Below are positions 10,009 to 17,465 of a stretch of DNA of 27,136 nt, in pieces (the first letter of the stretch is position 1; the number at the start of each line of letters is the position of its first letter). The notes under the pieces were generated by a model, which worked only from the letters and a program-made list of their open reading frames with translations, ran no database searches and was not told where the DNA came from. This stretch comes from a virus. The translations under genes were made by a program, and so were the position numbers. The stretch lies in IMG/VR virus record IMGVR_UViG_3300043448_000512, positions 1 through 27,136 of that record; one strand, written 5' to 3'.

Positions 10009-11121
10009 ATGGGACGCCCTTTAAAAATAGCAAAAACAAACGCAGCAGCAAGTCCAGATGGAGTAACTGACCAAGGTTTTCCTAATGACGGTACTACTGA
10101 TAACGGTTATACCACAAGCGAAGTAGGTGTAGTTGGTGGTGTTCGTGCTGTTGCACTATACGGTGGTGTATGTATAGAACAAAACTGGTATGGTACATAC
10201 TATGCAAGTACAGGTTCTGCTGTAGTAAGTTCACAAAACGCAGGAACATTGAATAATAATGAATTAGAAAATGATTCATTAATATATTATGATGGCACAT
10301 ATGTAGGAACTGTATCAAGTACTAACGCAGCAGTAAGTATGACTACAGCATCAACTGCATCAGCTACAGACTTAGTAACCGTTGATGACACTACAGGATT
10401 AGTAGTTGACGGTGCAGTGGTATTTGGTGCTAACATTGGTGGTTTAGTTGCAAATACAGTATATTTTGTAAAAACAGTACCTGATGGAACTACATTCACT
10501 GTAAGTGAAACAATTGGTGGAACATTAAAACAGTTAACAAACGACACTGTTACAACAACAGCAGTACAATCAGAAACTATTACTTTAGATGCAAATGCAG
10601 CAGTTGCAATTAATGGTGGTAGTATTACCGTAGCAACTCAAGACAGTGGCTATGTTCTACGTCAAAAAGGCAAGAGAAAATATCTTGTAGCAAGAGCAGA
10701 CACCATTCAAGATGAATATATTGCTACAGGCGGTACATATCGTATTCAAAGTGTAGGAGACACTGACTGGGCAGCATTAGGTGCAGGTCCAGACGCAGCA
10801 GTAGGTAAAGTATTTACAGCTACAGCAGATGGATTAGGATTAGGTACAACTGGTAGTGTCTATGCTGTTGGTGTTTGTACTTTAGTTAATGATGCTCAAG
10901 CTAATTTAACTAAAAATCAAATGACATTAGATATAGATAAAGATGCTCCTGAAACAGATGTATATGCATCTACTGTAACTAACAAATTTGCATTAGACTT
11001 TACTGACAATGGTACAGATGAAAATGCAGGAACTAAGTATTTGGCATCATTTGATGCAAAAACTAATACTCCAGATCCAGCTACTGGTCTTATCACAGTT
11101 GATTTTGATTACGCTTGCTAA
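10009..11121 (+). CDS. Probable virion structural protein of the marine T4-like phage type
   Basis: This is a 370-residue, low-charge protein rich in Thr, Ala, Val, Gly and Asp, with no signal peptide or membrane segment. The N-terminus (MGRPLKIAKT) and a segment around residues 243-285 (YRIQSVGDTDWAALGAG ... FTATADG.G.GTTGSVY) resemble short domains I recall in structural proteins of T4-like cyanophages and related phages. A late-type octamer, an aaggag ribosome binding site 10 nt before the ATG and a strong terminator directly downstream make this a one-gene transcription unit. That suggests high late expression, as for a capsid decoration or fibre-associated protein. The exact location in the virion cannot be told from sequence, and the family name is recalled rather than searched. 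Confidence 0.6.
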   Translation: MGRPLKIAKTNAAASPDGVTDQGFPNDGTTDNGYTTSEVGVVGGVRAVALYGGVCIEQNWYGTYYASTGSAVVSSQNAGTLNNNELENDSLIYYDGTYVGTVSSTNAAVSMTTASTASATDLVTVDDTTGLVVDGAVVFGANIGGLVANTVYFVKTVPDGTTFTVSETIGGTLKQLTNDTVTTTAVQSETITLDANAAVAINGGSITVATQDSGYVLRQKGKRKYLVARADTIQDEYIATGGTYRIQSVGDTDWAALGAGPDAAVGKVFTATADGLGLGTTGSVYAVGVCTLVNDAQANLTKNQMTLDIDKDAPETDVYASTVTNKFALDFTDNGTDENAGTKYLASFDAKTNTPDPATGLITVDFDYAC

Positions 11122-11140
11122 TCAATTTTTAACTAAACAA

Positions 11141-11162
11141 AAAAGCGGCGCAAGCCGCTTTT
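11141..11162 (+). terminator. Rho-independent terminator after the virion gene
   Basis: A perfect 9-bp stem (aaaagcggc / gccgctttt) closes a GCAA tetraloop. The A-run on the left and T-run on the right make it a typical intrinsic terminator that could also work in reverse. It lies 19 nt after the stop codon of the virion gene and 15 nt before the pirin start. Confidence 0.9.
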
Positions 11163-11164
11163 CC

Positions 11165-11172
11165 ATTAAATA
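11165..11172 (+). promoter_or_regulatory. Late-type octamer ATTAAATA positioned for a leaderless pirin mRNA
   Basis: The octamer ends exactly 5 nt before ATG 11178. With T4 late spacing, +1 would be the A of the start codon. No Shine-Dalgarno is present between the terminator and the ATG. Confidence 0.4.
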
Positions 11173-11177
11173 CTTCT

Positions 11178-11861
11178 ATGATTAAACATAGACTACCCGA
11201 AACAAGAGGACATTTCAATTTTGGTTGGATTGATTCTTATCGTACCTTTAGCAACAATACATACAACGATCCTAAATACACTAACTTTAGTGACTTAGAA
11301 GTTATTAATGACGACCGTGTTCAACCAAAAAGTTTTACTCCAATTCATCAACACAATGACATGGAGATCATAGGCTACGTAGTAAAAGGACCTTGCTTTC
11401 ACAATGATAACTTGATGAACAAAGTCGAAGTCCCAAGCGGCGGTGTGCAACGAATGAGTTCAGGTACAGGTATTTGGCATTGTGAGGGTAACTTAAGTGA
11501 TGAACCTATACACTATCTACAATTATGGATGAGAGCAGCAAGACACAACTTTCCTCCCAAATATGATGTGTGGGTATTTGATCGTGAAGAAAAATTAGAT
11601 AATTTCTGTCCTATTGCAAGTAGTGAAGGTCCTGTTGTCATACAAAGTTATGCAAAATTATATGCAGGGATTTTTACTAAAGACTACACCGTACAATTAG
11701 ATACTACTCGCAGATACTATCTTTATATAATTACAGGTAGTGCTGATATTAATGGTATTGAAGGTTATACAGGATCAGGATTTAGTTTTGAAAATGAAAG
11801 TGAACTAATAATTACTAACCCAGAAGAAGAACCTGAAATATTACTCTTTAACCTTCGTTAA
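11178..11861 (+). CDS. Pirin family cupin protein (possible quercetinase-like dioxygenase)
   Basis: This 227-residue protein matches the pirin pattern from its first residues (RGHFNFGW.DSYRTFS), which fixes the start even though no ribosome binding site is visible. The four metal ligands expected from the bacterial pirin YhhW are present at the same positions: H57, H59 (HQHNDMEI), H101 and E103 (WHCEGN). Bacterial pirins of this type are iron or other metal-binding bicupins, and some have quercetin 2,3-dioxygenase activity in vitro; their cellular substrates are uncertain. Length is near the family norm of 230-290. The intact metal site argues that the protein is functional and not a relic. 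It ends in a 21-bp convergent overlap with the Nudix gene. A host-derived metabolic or stress function is inference. Confidence 0.88.
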   Translation: MIKHRLPETRGHFNFGWIDSYRTFSNNTYNDPKYTNFSDLEVINDDRVQPKSFTPIHQHNDMEIIGYVVKGPCFHNDNLMNKVEVPSGGVQRMSSGTGIWHCEGNLSDEPIHYLQLWMRAARHNFPPKYDVWVFDREEKLDNFCPIASSEGPVVIQSYAKLYAGIFTKDYTVQLDTTRRYYLYIITGSADINGIEGYTGSGFSFENESELIITNPEEEPEILLFNLR

Positions 11862-12257
11862 TTGTTCTAACTTATCTTTAACAACATCAAAGTTTACAGT
11901 ATTAAATAGTCCTGGGTGTAGAGGTTTAGGATAATTGTGTACATCCACCCAACAATACCCGATGTGTTCTTCATTAAGAACTGGGATAAATTCGTTTTCT
12001 ATAGGACAAAAAAATGTATGATAAGTGAATGTGTTGTTAACAAATTTTTGTATAGGAATTAATTTAGCATTTGTAGGGAAGTATTGAATTTCTTCTTGAC
12101 ATTCACGTGCTAAGCCTTCAAATATAGTTTCGTTCTTTTCTAGTTTACCGCCTGGTATACCCCAAAAAGAAGAATCTTCATTTCGTAACAAGAACAAAAA
12201 TCTATTCGTAGCTATTGAGTAGAAAAAAACACCTGCACTTGTATTTGATTTGCTCAT
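11841..12257 (-). CDS. Nudix hydrolase
   Basis: This 138-residue protein carries a clear Nudix box at residues 37-59: G37-x5-E43-x7-R51-E52-x2-E55-E56, preceded by FWGIPGGK. The usual Gly near the end of the box is replaced (IQYF in place of .xG.). Nudix enzymes hydrolyse nucleoside diphosphates linked to another moiety; the substrate here cannot be predicted. It is not obviously the T4 NudE type. The ATG at 12257 lies 17 nt beyond the end of gp15 on the same strand, with no Shine-Dalgarno but with a late-type octamer ending 5 nt upstream. It is convergent with the pirin gene. Confidence 0.9.
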   Translation of the reverse strand: MSKSNTSAGVFFYSIATNRFLFLLRNEDSSFWGIPGGKLEKNETIFEGLARECQEEIQYFPTNAKLIPIQKFVNNTFTYHTFFCPIENEFIPVLNEEHIGYCWVDVHNYPKPLHPGLFNTVNFDVVKDKLEQLTKVKE

Positions 12258-12262
12258 ATAGT

Positions 12263-12270
12263 AATTTATC
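12263..12270 (-). promoter_or_regulatory. Late-type octamer GATAAATT positioned for a leaderless Nudix mRNA
   Basis: On the minus strand GATAAATT is followed by ACTAT and then the ATG at 12257. This is the same 5-nt spacing as for the pirin and HNH genes. It fills the short gap between gp15 and the Nudix gene. The last base departs from the TATAAATA consensus, so the call is weaker than the others. Confidence 0.35.
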
Positions 12271-12274
12271 AGAT

Positions 12275-13651
12275 TTAAATTACTACGCTAAAATCTCCAG
12301 CAGCATACCAACCTTCCCATGACTTCATCCATGCGTTATTAACAAATCTGTACTGTAAACCTGAAGTTAAATTAGTAACGTATTGAACATCAGTTAACAG
12401 TGTGCTGTCAAAACTTACGAACCATTCTCCAATAACACCATCATATTCTATGATATCATTAGCATGTGCAACCAGTGGTCCCCAACCTTCCGTAGCACTT
12501 AGTGGTATGTTGCTGCCAATATCTTCAACAATTAAGTATCTTTGACCAGGTGCAGCATTAGGTAGTCCATTACCCGGCGATTTTACGTGTGGGTTGATAA
12601 CACTATCAACTGCCCCTAATGTATTTTGTGGCAATGTGTCAGGGTCAATATTAAAAATTAATAATCTATCATCAGTTGGATTAAATGCAATCGTACCAAC
12701 AATTTCTGTATCCATATAAGGATTCTCTAGCCAAATTTGACTGATACCAGGACGTACAGTTCCATATACATTTAAGAATGCTTTCCAGTATATATTTGTA
12801 TTTGGATTAGTTGGTAGATCCATGCTTTCATTATTGGGATAGAACGGTGTACCATCAGGTAATATTTGTAAACTATTACCCAATAACAATAACTTGTAGC
12901 CATATGGTGTGATTTTTTGTCTAGTACCTAACAATAAATCATCATCTTGCATATCAGTAATTGCATTTCCTTGGAATATACTTGCGATAATTTTGTATAT
13001 AACACCAAGCTTTTTAACTTTTGCACTTGAACTAATCCATATAGGCATATAAAAAGTCCAAGTCATTATGTCAATAGGGTTACCAGATCCAACAGGAAGA
13101 GTTCTACTACTGAATGTAAGTCTGTCTTGATACACAACACTTAAACTTGTCCAATCAATAAAGTTATCTGTGCTTTGTATTTCCATACTAGGATTAAACA
13201 ATACACCTAATTGTTCTAATAACTCTAACTTTTGATTATAGTTTGTTGTCCAAAAATCAACAGTGATACGCAATGTATAGGGAACAGGCATTAATCGTTC
13301 TACACTAAACGCATCCCCTTGCGTCTGTTCAAATGTTTGTGTTTCTTCATTGAATGTTCTTCTACGTACACTTGTTTTATCTACAAAGTAAGGACTTTGA
13401 GTACGTGTTTGATCGTATTCTAATCCAGATATGTAATACGTTATCATAGGTGCACTAGGCATGCTACTAGGACTATTATTAGCAATTACAGTGGATGCTT
13501 GTCTACTTTGATCGCCATATTGAATAGGAACTCTAATTAAAATGTCATTACCGGCAGGATCTTTACCCTTAGTAACATACCAGTTACTAAAAATTCTAGC
13601 AAACTGAATTAGAAAACGTCTTATTTGATTGTCGTAAAAATATTGTGCCAT
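12275..13651 (-). CDS. 15: Tail sheath stabiliser and completion protein (T4 gp15-like)
   Basis: The 458-residue protein begins MAQYFYDNQIRRFLIQFARI, with RVPIQYGD following at about 41-48. This matches the T4 gp15 start pattern (YFYNSSFRRY...RVPITY). A middle region with a VERLMPVPYTL segment, NQKLELLEQ..VLFNPS and PIWISSSAKVKKLG is typical of marine T4-like homologues. gp15 forms the hexameric terminator ring at the head-proximal end of the tail and contacts the neck protein gp14 and the last sheath ring. It is much longer than T4 gp15 (272), with a C-terminal extension from about residue 225. It is translated from ATG 13651 with an aagga ribosome binding site, 8 nt downstream of gp14, so the two are probably co-transcribed. 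Confidence 0.85.
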   Translation of the reverse strand: MAQYFYDNQIRRFLIQFARIFSNWYVTKGKDPAGNDILIRVPIQYGDQSRQASTVIANNSPSSMPSAPMITYYISGLEYDQTRTQSPYFVDKTSVRRRTFNEETQTFEQTQGDAFSVERLMPVPYTLRITVDFWTTNYNQKLELLEQLGVLFNPSMEIQSTDNFIDWTSLSVVYQDRLTFSSRTLPVGSGNPIDIMTWTFYMPIWISSSAKVKKLGVIYKIIASIFQGNAITDMQDDDLLLGTRQKITPYGYKLLLLGNSLQILPDGTPFYPNNESMDLPTNPNTNIYWKAFLNVYGTVRPGISQIWLENPYMDTEIVGTIAFNPTDDRLLIFNIDPDTLPQNTLGAVDSVINPHVKSPGNGLPNAAPGQRYLIVEDIGSNIPLSATEGWGPLVAHANDIIEYDGVIGEWFVSFDSTLLTDVQYVTNLTSGLQYRFVNNAWMKSWEGWYAAGDFSVVI

Positions 13652-13659
13652 TTAAATCC

Positions 13660-15423
13660 TTAATCAGGTGTGATTGTAAGTATACTAGAAAGAGGTTGTT
13701 GTTGTGGTACAGTGCCGCTTGTGGTAGCTGTTACGTTGCTGTTATTTATGAACGATGCAAGTAACGATTCATCACCTGTTTCAAATGCTACGCCAGTACG
13801 TACATTTTCACTTATTCTTACCCAAATTGCTCCATCATAACGGAACAATTGTTGTGGTAAATAATCTATTCTTAACACATACTGACCAACTGTTGGGTTC
13901 GGAGGAAAATCAATTGCTGATGTTACTGGTTCCCCGTTTGGAGCTTCACCTGTTCCAACTAGATAACCATCTAAGTAACCAAATCCAGTTGGGCTTGAGC
14001 GAACAATAAATCTGAATCTTGGATCACAGTCTGCACGGAAGTCCATGTCAGGTGTTAATTGCGTTGTGTCAAAGCCAGGCTGTTCTGGGTCTGCATCAGC
14101 AAAAGCATATGTATTATCACTAGTACCAAACGGTACTGTTACAGGACCAAATGCCTTTACAGCAAGAACAATATCAGGTTCTACTGGTCCAGATCCAGTG
14201 TCAGTCATTTCAGGTGCTATCTCTGCTAATTCTAAACTCATTTGTATAAATGCGGTAATCGCATCGTCGGCACCTGTTTGTTCTTGTAATGATGCTAAGG
14301 CTGCAGCACTGATACGTATGATAGGACTAGGTGTAAAGCCTGCCGGTTGTACAATTTCAAGTGAACCTAATGCAAGTTCAGGATCACCGTTTCTAATTAT
14401 TAAACTTACAGGCGGTGCTGGTTGATCGGCTTCAGTTGGTAATATATAAAGCTGACTTCTATCGTAACCTGTTTTAGGTACAATACGTTGTGCCTCTGCA
14501 ATTGCTGCATCGTTGATTTGTATATTTTTATTGTATCGGCTGATGATATCTTTTAGATTATCTGCAACGTCACGTTCCCAATAAAGTTCATAGTAATTAG
14601 TATTTGTCACAGGAGTTCCTGCAGGAGTTAATTGTTTAGTTACATAAGTTTTACCATCTAATGTAACAGTTGTACCAGTTGGATATTCTTTTGTTTGAGA
14701 CCATGCTACACCTTGACAGGGTATACCTGCAGGAACTTCTTGTGTTGGGGTCCAATTGGTGTCACCATATGTCACTACGTAACCAGGTACATATGTTTTT
14801 GTCTTATCCCAATCACCTAAATAATTTTCTTTGTTAATGGGTTGCTCTAAAATATCGCTAAATTCTTGACTATCTACCAATGGCTCACACTTAATACGCC
14901 ATAAGTGCGGATACCAAGTTTGACTAAATCCTTCGCTAGCATAGTTGGCATCGGTTATTTGATAATATCTACGTAATCCTATTGGAATTGTTTCATTTAG
15001 AGGATGATAATCTGTTAAATGGGGAAGTTCCAATACATCACCAACCATTAACTTACGCCCTACCAAATCAATCATGGTATTATAGTGTACAGTTATGAAT
15101 ATAATGTCATTGTTTAAAAATAGACCAAACTGACTTAGGTCAAAGTCAAGATTTTGTACATTATAGTGCCCACGTATTCTGTAAATATCCGGGGCGTATT
15201 TTCTATCACGGTTCTCTAAAAATAACAAATCCTGAATGTTTAATGGGTCTAAATTATTGTATTGTGGTTGGGTAAAATCGTTGCTTGGTCCTTGATCCGC
15301 AGGTCCTAAATACTTGTGAATGTATAGGTCTGTGCCACCTACAGTAAACATTTCGTTAATAGTTCTATCCAAAAACTTGTAGTCTTGAGTTTTTTCGGGA
15401 CGGTATAGTGATAATCTAGGCAT
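13660..15423 (-). CDS. 14: Neck protein (T4 gp14-like) with long C-terminal extension
   Basis: The N-terminal ~150 residues of this 587-residue protein (INEMF..GGTDLYIHKYLG, DLLFLENRDRKYAPDIYRIRG, LFLNNDIIFITVHYNTM, VGDVLELP) follow the gp14 pattern of an early VxCYYV-like strand and a 'GDLIYFP' element. gp14 and gp13 make the neck that caps the filled head. T4 gp14 is only 256 residues. The extension here has two short W-x(5)-Y-x(2)-G-x(2)-V units (starting at W205 and W241), Pro-rich linkers, and a domain near residues 505-550 (NPTVGQYVLRIDYLPQQLFR) that I associate with marine T4-like gp14. It is followed immediately by gp15 on the same strand. Identification rests on pattern and on the gp15 partner. 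Confidence 0.75.
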   Translation of the reverse strand: MPRLSLYRPEKTQDYKFLDRTINEMFTVGGTDLYIHKYLGPADQGPSNDFTQPQYNNLDPLNIQDLLFLENRDRKYAPDIYRIRGHYNVQNLDFDLSQFGLFLNNDIIFITVHYNTMIDLVGRKLMVGDVLELPHLTDYHPLNETIPIGLRRYYQITDANYASEGFSQTWYPHLWRIKCEPLVDSQEFSDILEQPINKENYLGDWDKTKTYVPGYVVTYGDTNWTPTQEVPAGIPCQGVAWSQTKEYPTGTTVTLDGKTYVTKQLTPAGTPVTNTNYYELYWERDVADNLKDIISRYNKNIQINDAAIAEAQRIVPKTGYDRSQLYILPTEADQPAPPVSLIIRNGDPELALGSLEIVQPAGFTPSPIIRISAAALASLQEQTGADDAITAFIQMSLELAEIAPEMTDTGSGPVEPDIVLAVKAFGPVTVPFGTSDNTYAFADADPEQPGFDTTQLTPDMDFRADCDPRFRFIVRSSPTGFGYLDGYLVGTGEAPNGEPVTSAIDFPPNPTVGQYVLRIDYLPQQLFRYDGAIWVRISENVRTGVAFETGDESLLASFINNSNVTATTSGTVPQQQPLSSILTITPD

Positions 15424-15443
15424 TTGTTATTCCGTTTATAATG

Positions 15444-15451
15444 TATTTAGT
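15444..15451 (-). promoter_or_regulatory. Late-type promoter octamer ACTAAATA for gp14-gp15
   Basis: On the minus strand ACTAAATA ends 20 nt before the gp14 ATG at 15423. The predicted start near 15438 leaves a leader of about 15 nt. It resembles the other late-type octamers here, although two bases differ from the T4 consensus. Confidence 0.45.
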
Positions 15452-15488
15452 CACAGATCCGTTACTATAATGACAACTTTCCCAAAGG

Positions 15489-15518
15489 TTGACAATAAAT
15501 ACCTGACTATGCTATAAT
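15489..15518 (+). promoter_or_regulatory. Consensus sigma70 promoter with an embedded late-type octamer
   Basis: TTGACA (15489-15494) and TATAAT (15513-15518) are both perfect hexamers separated by 18 nt, indicating a strong host-polymerase promoter. AATAAATA (15494-15501), a late-type octamer, lies inside the spacer and would start transcription near 15507. A short hairpin (caacttt / aaggttg, 15475-15492) overlaps the -35 element. The downstream gene has an aggag ribosome binding site at about 15536-15540. Confidence 0.8.
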
Positions 15519-15546
15519 AGCAGTTCATTAATAATAGGAGTGTAGT

Positions 15547-16743
15547 ATGTCCCGCAAGTCAAAAAACTCAGATCATGCAATGATTAAAGCCCTTAATCCT
15601 AAGGACGGGGACACAAAATACACAGGTGACGAGCCGTTTTTCGCAATTCAGCCTGAGCCAGAATTTCGCAATAGTGCATTGGCTAGAGCATTTAGTTGGT
15701 ATACTAGATTCTATGTGCGTAAGGACGCTAAGGATCTTATGATTCAATATTTAGAACTTAATGATCGTAAGGCAGATGCAAAGATTTTGGCTAAAGCACC
15801 CGAAAGTGAAATTCTTACCACTTACGGTTGGTTAGCACGAATGACATTGCGCGGACTGCAACTTAATGAGCATGAAGAATTAAGTTTGCAAAATGAACTA
15901 ACTCGCCTCATGACTTGCGTACACAAGCCTGAAACTGTGTTCAAAAGTAATCTTACCCCACAGGAAGTAGAGGTAGAAGAAAAGCCAGAAGTTAATCGCC
16001 CCAACGTTCAAGAAATCATGCGTGAAAAAGCACGTGAGGCGACAGGTGAAATCATTGGACTGTTTGATGAGTTTATTGAAGCTGGAATGAAAGGCAATTT
16101 GCCAGGTAAACCTATTGATATTCTTGCAAAGTATAACATTCTGCCACAACATATTCCCATCATACTTGACGTTTGGAAGAAAGAACTTAACGAATGGTAC
16201 GAAGTGCAAGAGGGTAAAGACCCACAACTTGTTGAGGGTTACAGCCAGTTCGGTAAAGTACAAGTCAAAAACATGATTAAGGCTATTGAACAAGTTATTA
16301 GTGACCTCAATAGTTATATCAGTATCAAGAAAGCAAACAAGACTCCACGTAAGCGTAAGCCTGTGCCAGTTGAGAAGATTGTAGCAAAACTCAAGTATCT
16401 AAAAGAGTTTAAAGACCCTGCTGCAAAACTTGATTTAGTAAGTGTGCATCCAACTAAACTGCATGGTGCAAGTGAAGCGTGGGTTTATGATACTGCAAAG
16501 CGCAAACTGCATCACTATGTTGCAGACCAGTATAGTCAGACATTTACAATCAAAGGCAACACGATACTTGGCTTTGATACAGGCAAGAGTGAAATCAAAA
16601 CATTGCGTAAGCCAGGTGAACAACTCAAAGAAATTATGGGTAGTAAGCCTGCAGCCCGTAAGTATTTTGAGGGTATCAAAGCAACTGCAACTGCACCTAA
16701 TGGTCGCTTTAATGACAATATGCTAATCCTTCGGTGCTTTTGA
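15547..16743 (+). CDS. Uncharacterised basic phage protein, probably early
   Basis: I do not recognise a named family in this 398-residue, Lys- and Glu-rich soluble protein, so no function is assigned. It has an N-terminal alpha-helical part (about 40-125), an acidic linker (139-149), a second helical segment (150-260), a strongly basic stretch (261-282, KKANKTPRKRKP) and a C-terminal domain (about 290-398, including HPTKLHGASEAWVYDTAKRK and NTILGFDTG) that looks like a conserved domain of marine T4-like phages. The basic stretch would suit nucleic acid binding (inference). The gene has a consensus sigma70 promoter, unlike its structural neighbours, so early expression is likely. Its last 21 bp overlap the convergent GIY-YIG gene. 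Confidence 0.7.
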   Translation: MSRKSKNSDHAMIKALNPKDGDTKYTGDEPFFAIQPEPEFRNSALARAFSWYTRFYVRKDAKDLMIQYLELNDRKADAKILAKAPESEILTTYGWLARMTLRGLQLNEHEELSLQNELTRLMTCVHKPETVFKSNLTPQEVEVEEKPEVNRPNVQEIMREKAREATGEIIGLFDEFIEAGMKGNLPGKPIDILAKYNILPQHIPIILDVWKKELNEWYEVQEGKDPQLVEGYSQFGKVQVKNMIKAIEQVISDLNSYISIKKANKTPRKRKPVPVEKIVAKLKYLKEFKDPAAKLDLVSVHPTKLHGASEAWVYDTAKRKLHHYVADQYSQTFTIKGNTILGFDTGKSEIKTLRKPGEQLKEIMGSKPAARKYFEGIKATATAPNGRFNDNMLILRCF

Positions 16744-17340
16744 TTTGCGAGGTCCCCTCATCTTTGCTAAAGATTCTTCACTATGTTTAAACTTTCCTTT
16801 CATGGGTGAGGGTCCTCTCTTAGGACTAATTCGTTTAACTTTGAGGGGACCTTTTGGTCCTCTCATTTTGGCTTTATGTTCTTCAGTTAAAGTTTTTCCT
16901 AATTTTGATTCACTAATTTTTTTGCGCCATTCTTCAGTGAATACTCTTCCGGTTAATTTCTCACTGGTCAATTTTTTACTTTCCTCGCTGTGCTTTTTTC
17001 CTTTATTGAGTTGCTTTCCAAAATGTCCGTTTTTTGAACCAACGCATCCAGCATGACCAACAGGAGCTCCGTCGTTTCCGTTTTCTTCTCTTAGATTAGC
17101 CCACCGGGTTGAATTAACTATGTTATTATCTTTAGAAAATTTAAGCGCAAATGAAGTACATTCAGACAATGATTGGAATTCCCAAATCTTCAAAGTTTTA
17201 ATATGTTCTGATCCATGTTGTTTAATATGTCGTTGCCAATATTTTCCCGAACCATGATACCGATTTACATTCTTTGTTGTTTTGCCGAAGTATTTTAATC
17301 CAGTTTTAGTGTGTACTTTTATATACAAGTAAATAGTCAT
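16723..17340 (-). CDS. GIY-YIG homing-type endonuclease with NUMOD3 repeats
   Basis: The 205-residue protein starts at ATG 17340, preceded by aaaagga at good spacing; the upstream GTG at 17415 has no such site. Residues 3-21 (IYLYIKVHT..GLKYFGKT) are the variant GIY-YIG motif, followed by Y28-x-GSG-x-YW and a catalytic-type Glu near 54. The C-terminal part has four NUMOD3-like DNA-binding units (about 114-131, 131-149, 148-161 and 181-196; GK.HSEE..KK, TEE.RKKISE, TEEHKAKM). Such proteins are free-standing homing endonucleases (T4 Seg type) that spread between phage genomes. The gene sits between the end of the 398-residue gene, which it overlaps by 21 bp, and a plus-strand terminator. Confidence 0.92.
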   Translation of the reverse strand: MTIYLYIKVHTKTGLKYFGKTTKNVNRYHGSGKYWQRHIKQHGSEHIKTLKIWEFQSLSECTSFALKFSKDNNIVNSTRWANLREENGNDGAPVGHAGCVGSKNGHFGKQLNKGKKHSEESKKLTSEKLTGRVFTEEWRKKISESKLGKTLTEEHKAKMRGPKGPLKVKRISPKRGPSPMKGKFKHSEESLAKMRGPRKSKAPKD

Positions 17341-17365
17341 GCTGACATTCCTTTTCAATGTTAGA

Positions 17366-17401
17366 GTCCTTGGGTTTGGGAGAACCGCGAAGGACATTTT
17401 T
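17366..17401 (+). terminator. Plus-strand intrinsic terminator behind the GIY-YIG insertion
   Basis: An outer stem (gtcctt / aaggac, 17366-17371 and 17390-17395) and an inner stem (ggttt / gaacc with a GGGA loop) are followed by attttt. It points in the sense of the 398-residue gene. It may be that gene's original terminator, now separated from it by the minus-strand endonuclease gene, and it also shields the next early promoter. Confidence 0.7.
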
Positions 17402-17402
17402 G

Positions 17403-17431
17403 TTGACACAAACACCTGTTTGTGTTATAGT
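17403..17431 (+). promoter_or_regulatory. Early sigma70 promoter of the small-protein/Pal/MazG operon
   Basis: TTGACA (17403-17408) and TATAGT (17426-17431) are separated by 17 nt, which is near consensus. The predicted start is about 17438, 28 nt before the ATG at 17466, with an aagg ribosome binding site at 17456-17459. Confidence 0.8.
17406..17425. promoter_or_regulatory. Candidate operator: palindrome filling the promoter spacer
   Basis: acacaaaca-cc-tgtttgtgt is a perfect 9-bp inverted repeat with a 2-nt centre. It lies exactly between the -35 and -10 hexamers of the early promoter, overlapping the last three bases of the -35. Its position and symmetry fit binding by a dimeric regulator; none is identified in this window. 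Confidence 0.5.
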
Positions 17432-17438
17432 ATTTATC
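17431..17438 (-). promoter_or_regulatory. Late-type octamer GATAAATA on the minus strand facing the early promoter
   Basis: It is a 7/8 match to TATAAATA. A start near 17425 would give an 85-nt leader for the GIY-YIG gene at 17340. The octamer abuts the -10 element of the opposing early promoter, so the two probably cannot be occupied at once. Confidence 0.5.
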
Positions 17439-17465
17439 TAAACATGGTTATTTTTAAGGTTAATT

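Noticed and set aside
10094-10547. Minus-strand frames opposite the virion gene
   Set aside because: Antisense shadows of a low-complexity gene, with no start signals.
13755-14425. Two plus-strand open frames opposite gp14
   Set aside because: gp14 is well supported on the minus strand; these frames show no family features.
16745-17056. Plus-strand 103-residue frame
   Set aside because: It is the mirror of the NUMOD3-rich end of the GIY-YIG gene, which has clear motifs.
16723-17415. GTG 17415 as start of the GIY-YIG gene
   Set aside because: The extra 25 residues cover the terminator and early promoter, lack family similarity, and the ATG at 17340 has a good ribosome binding site.
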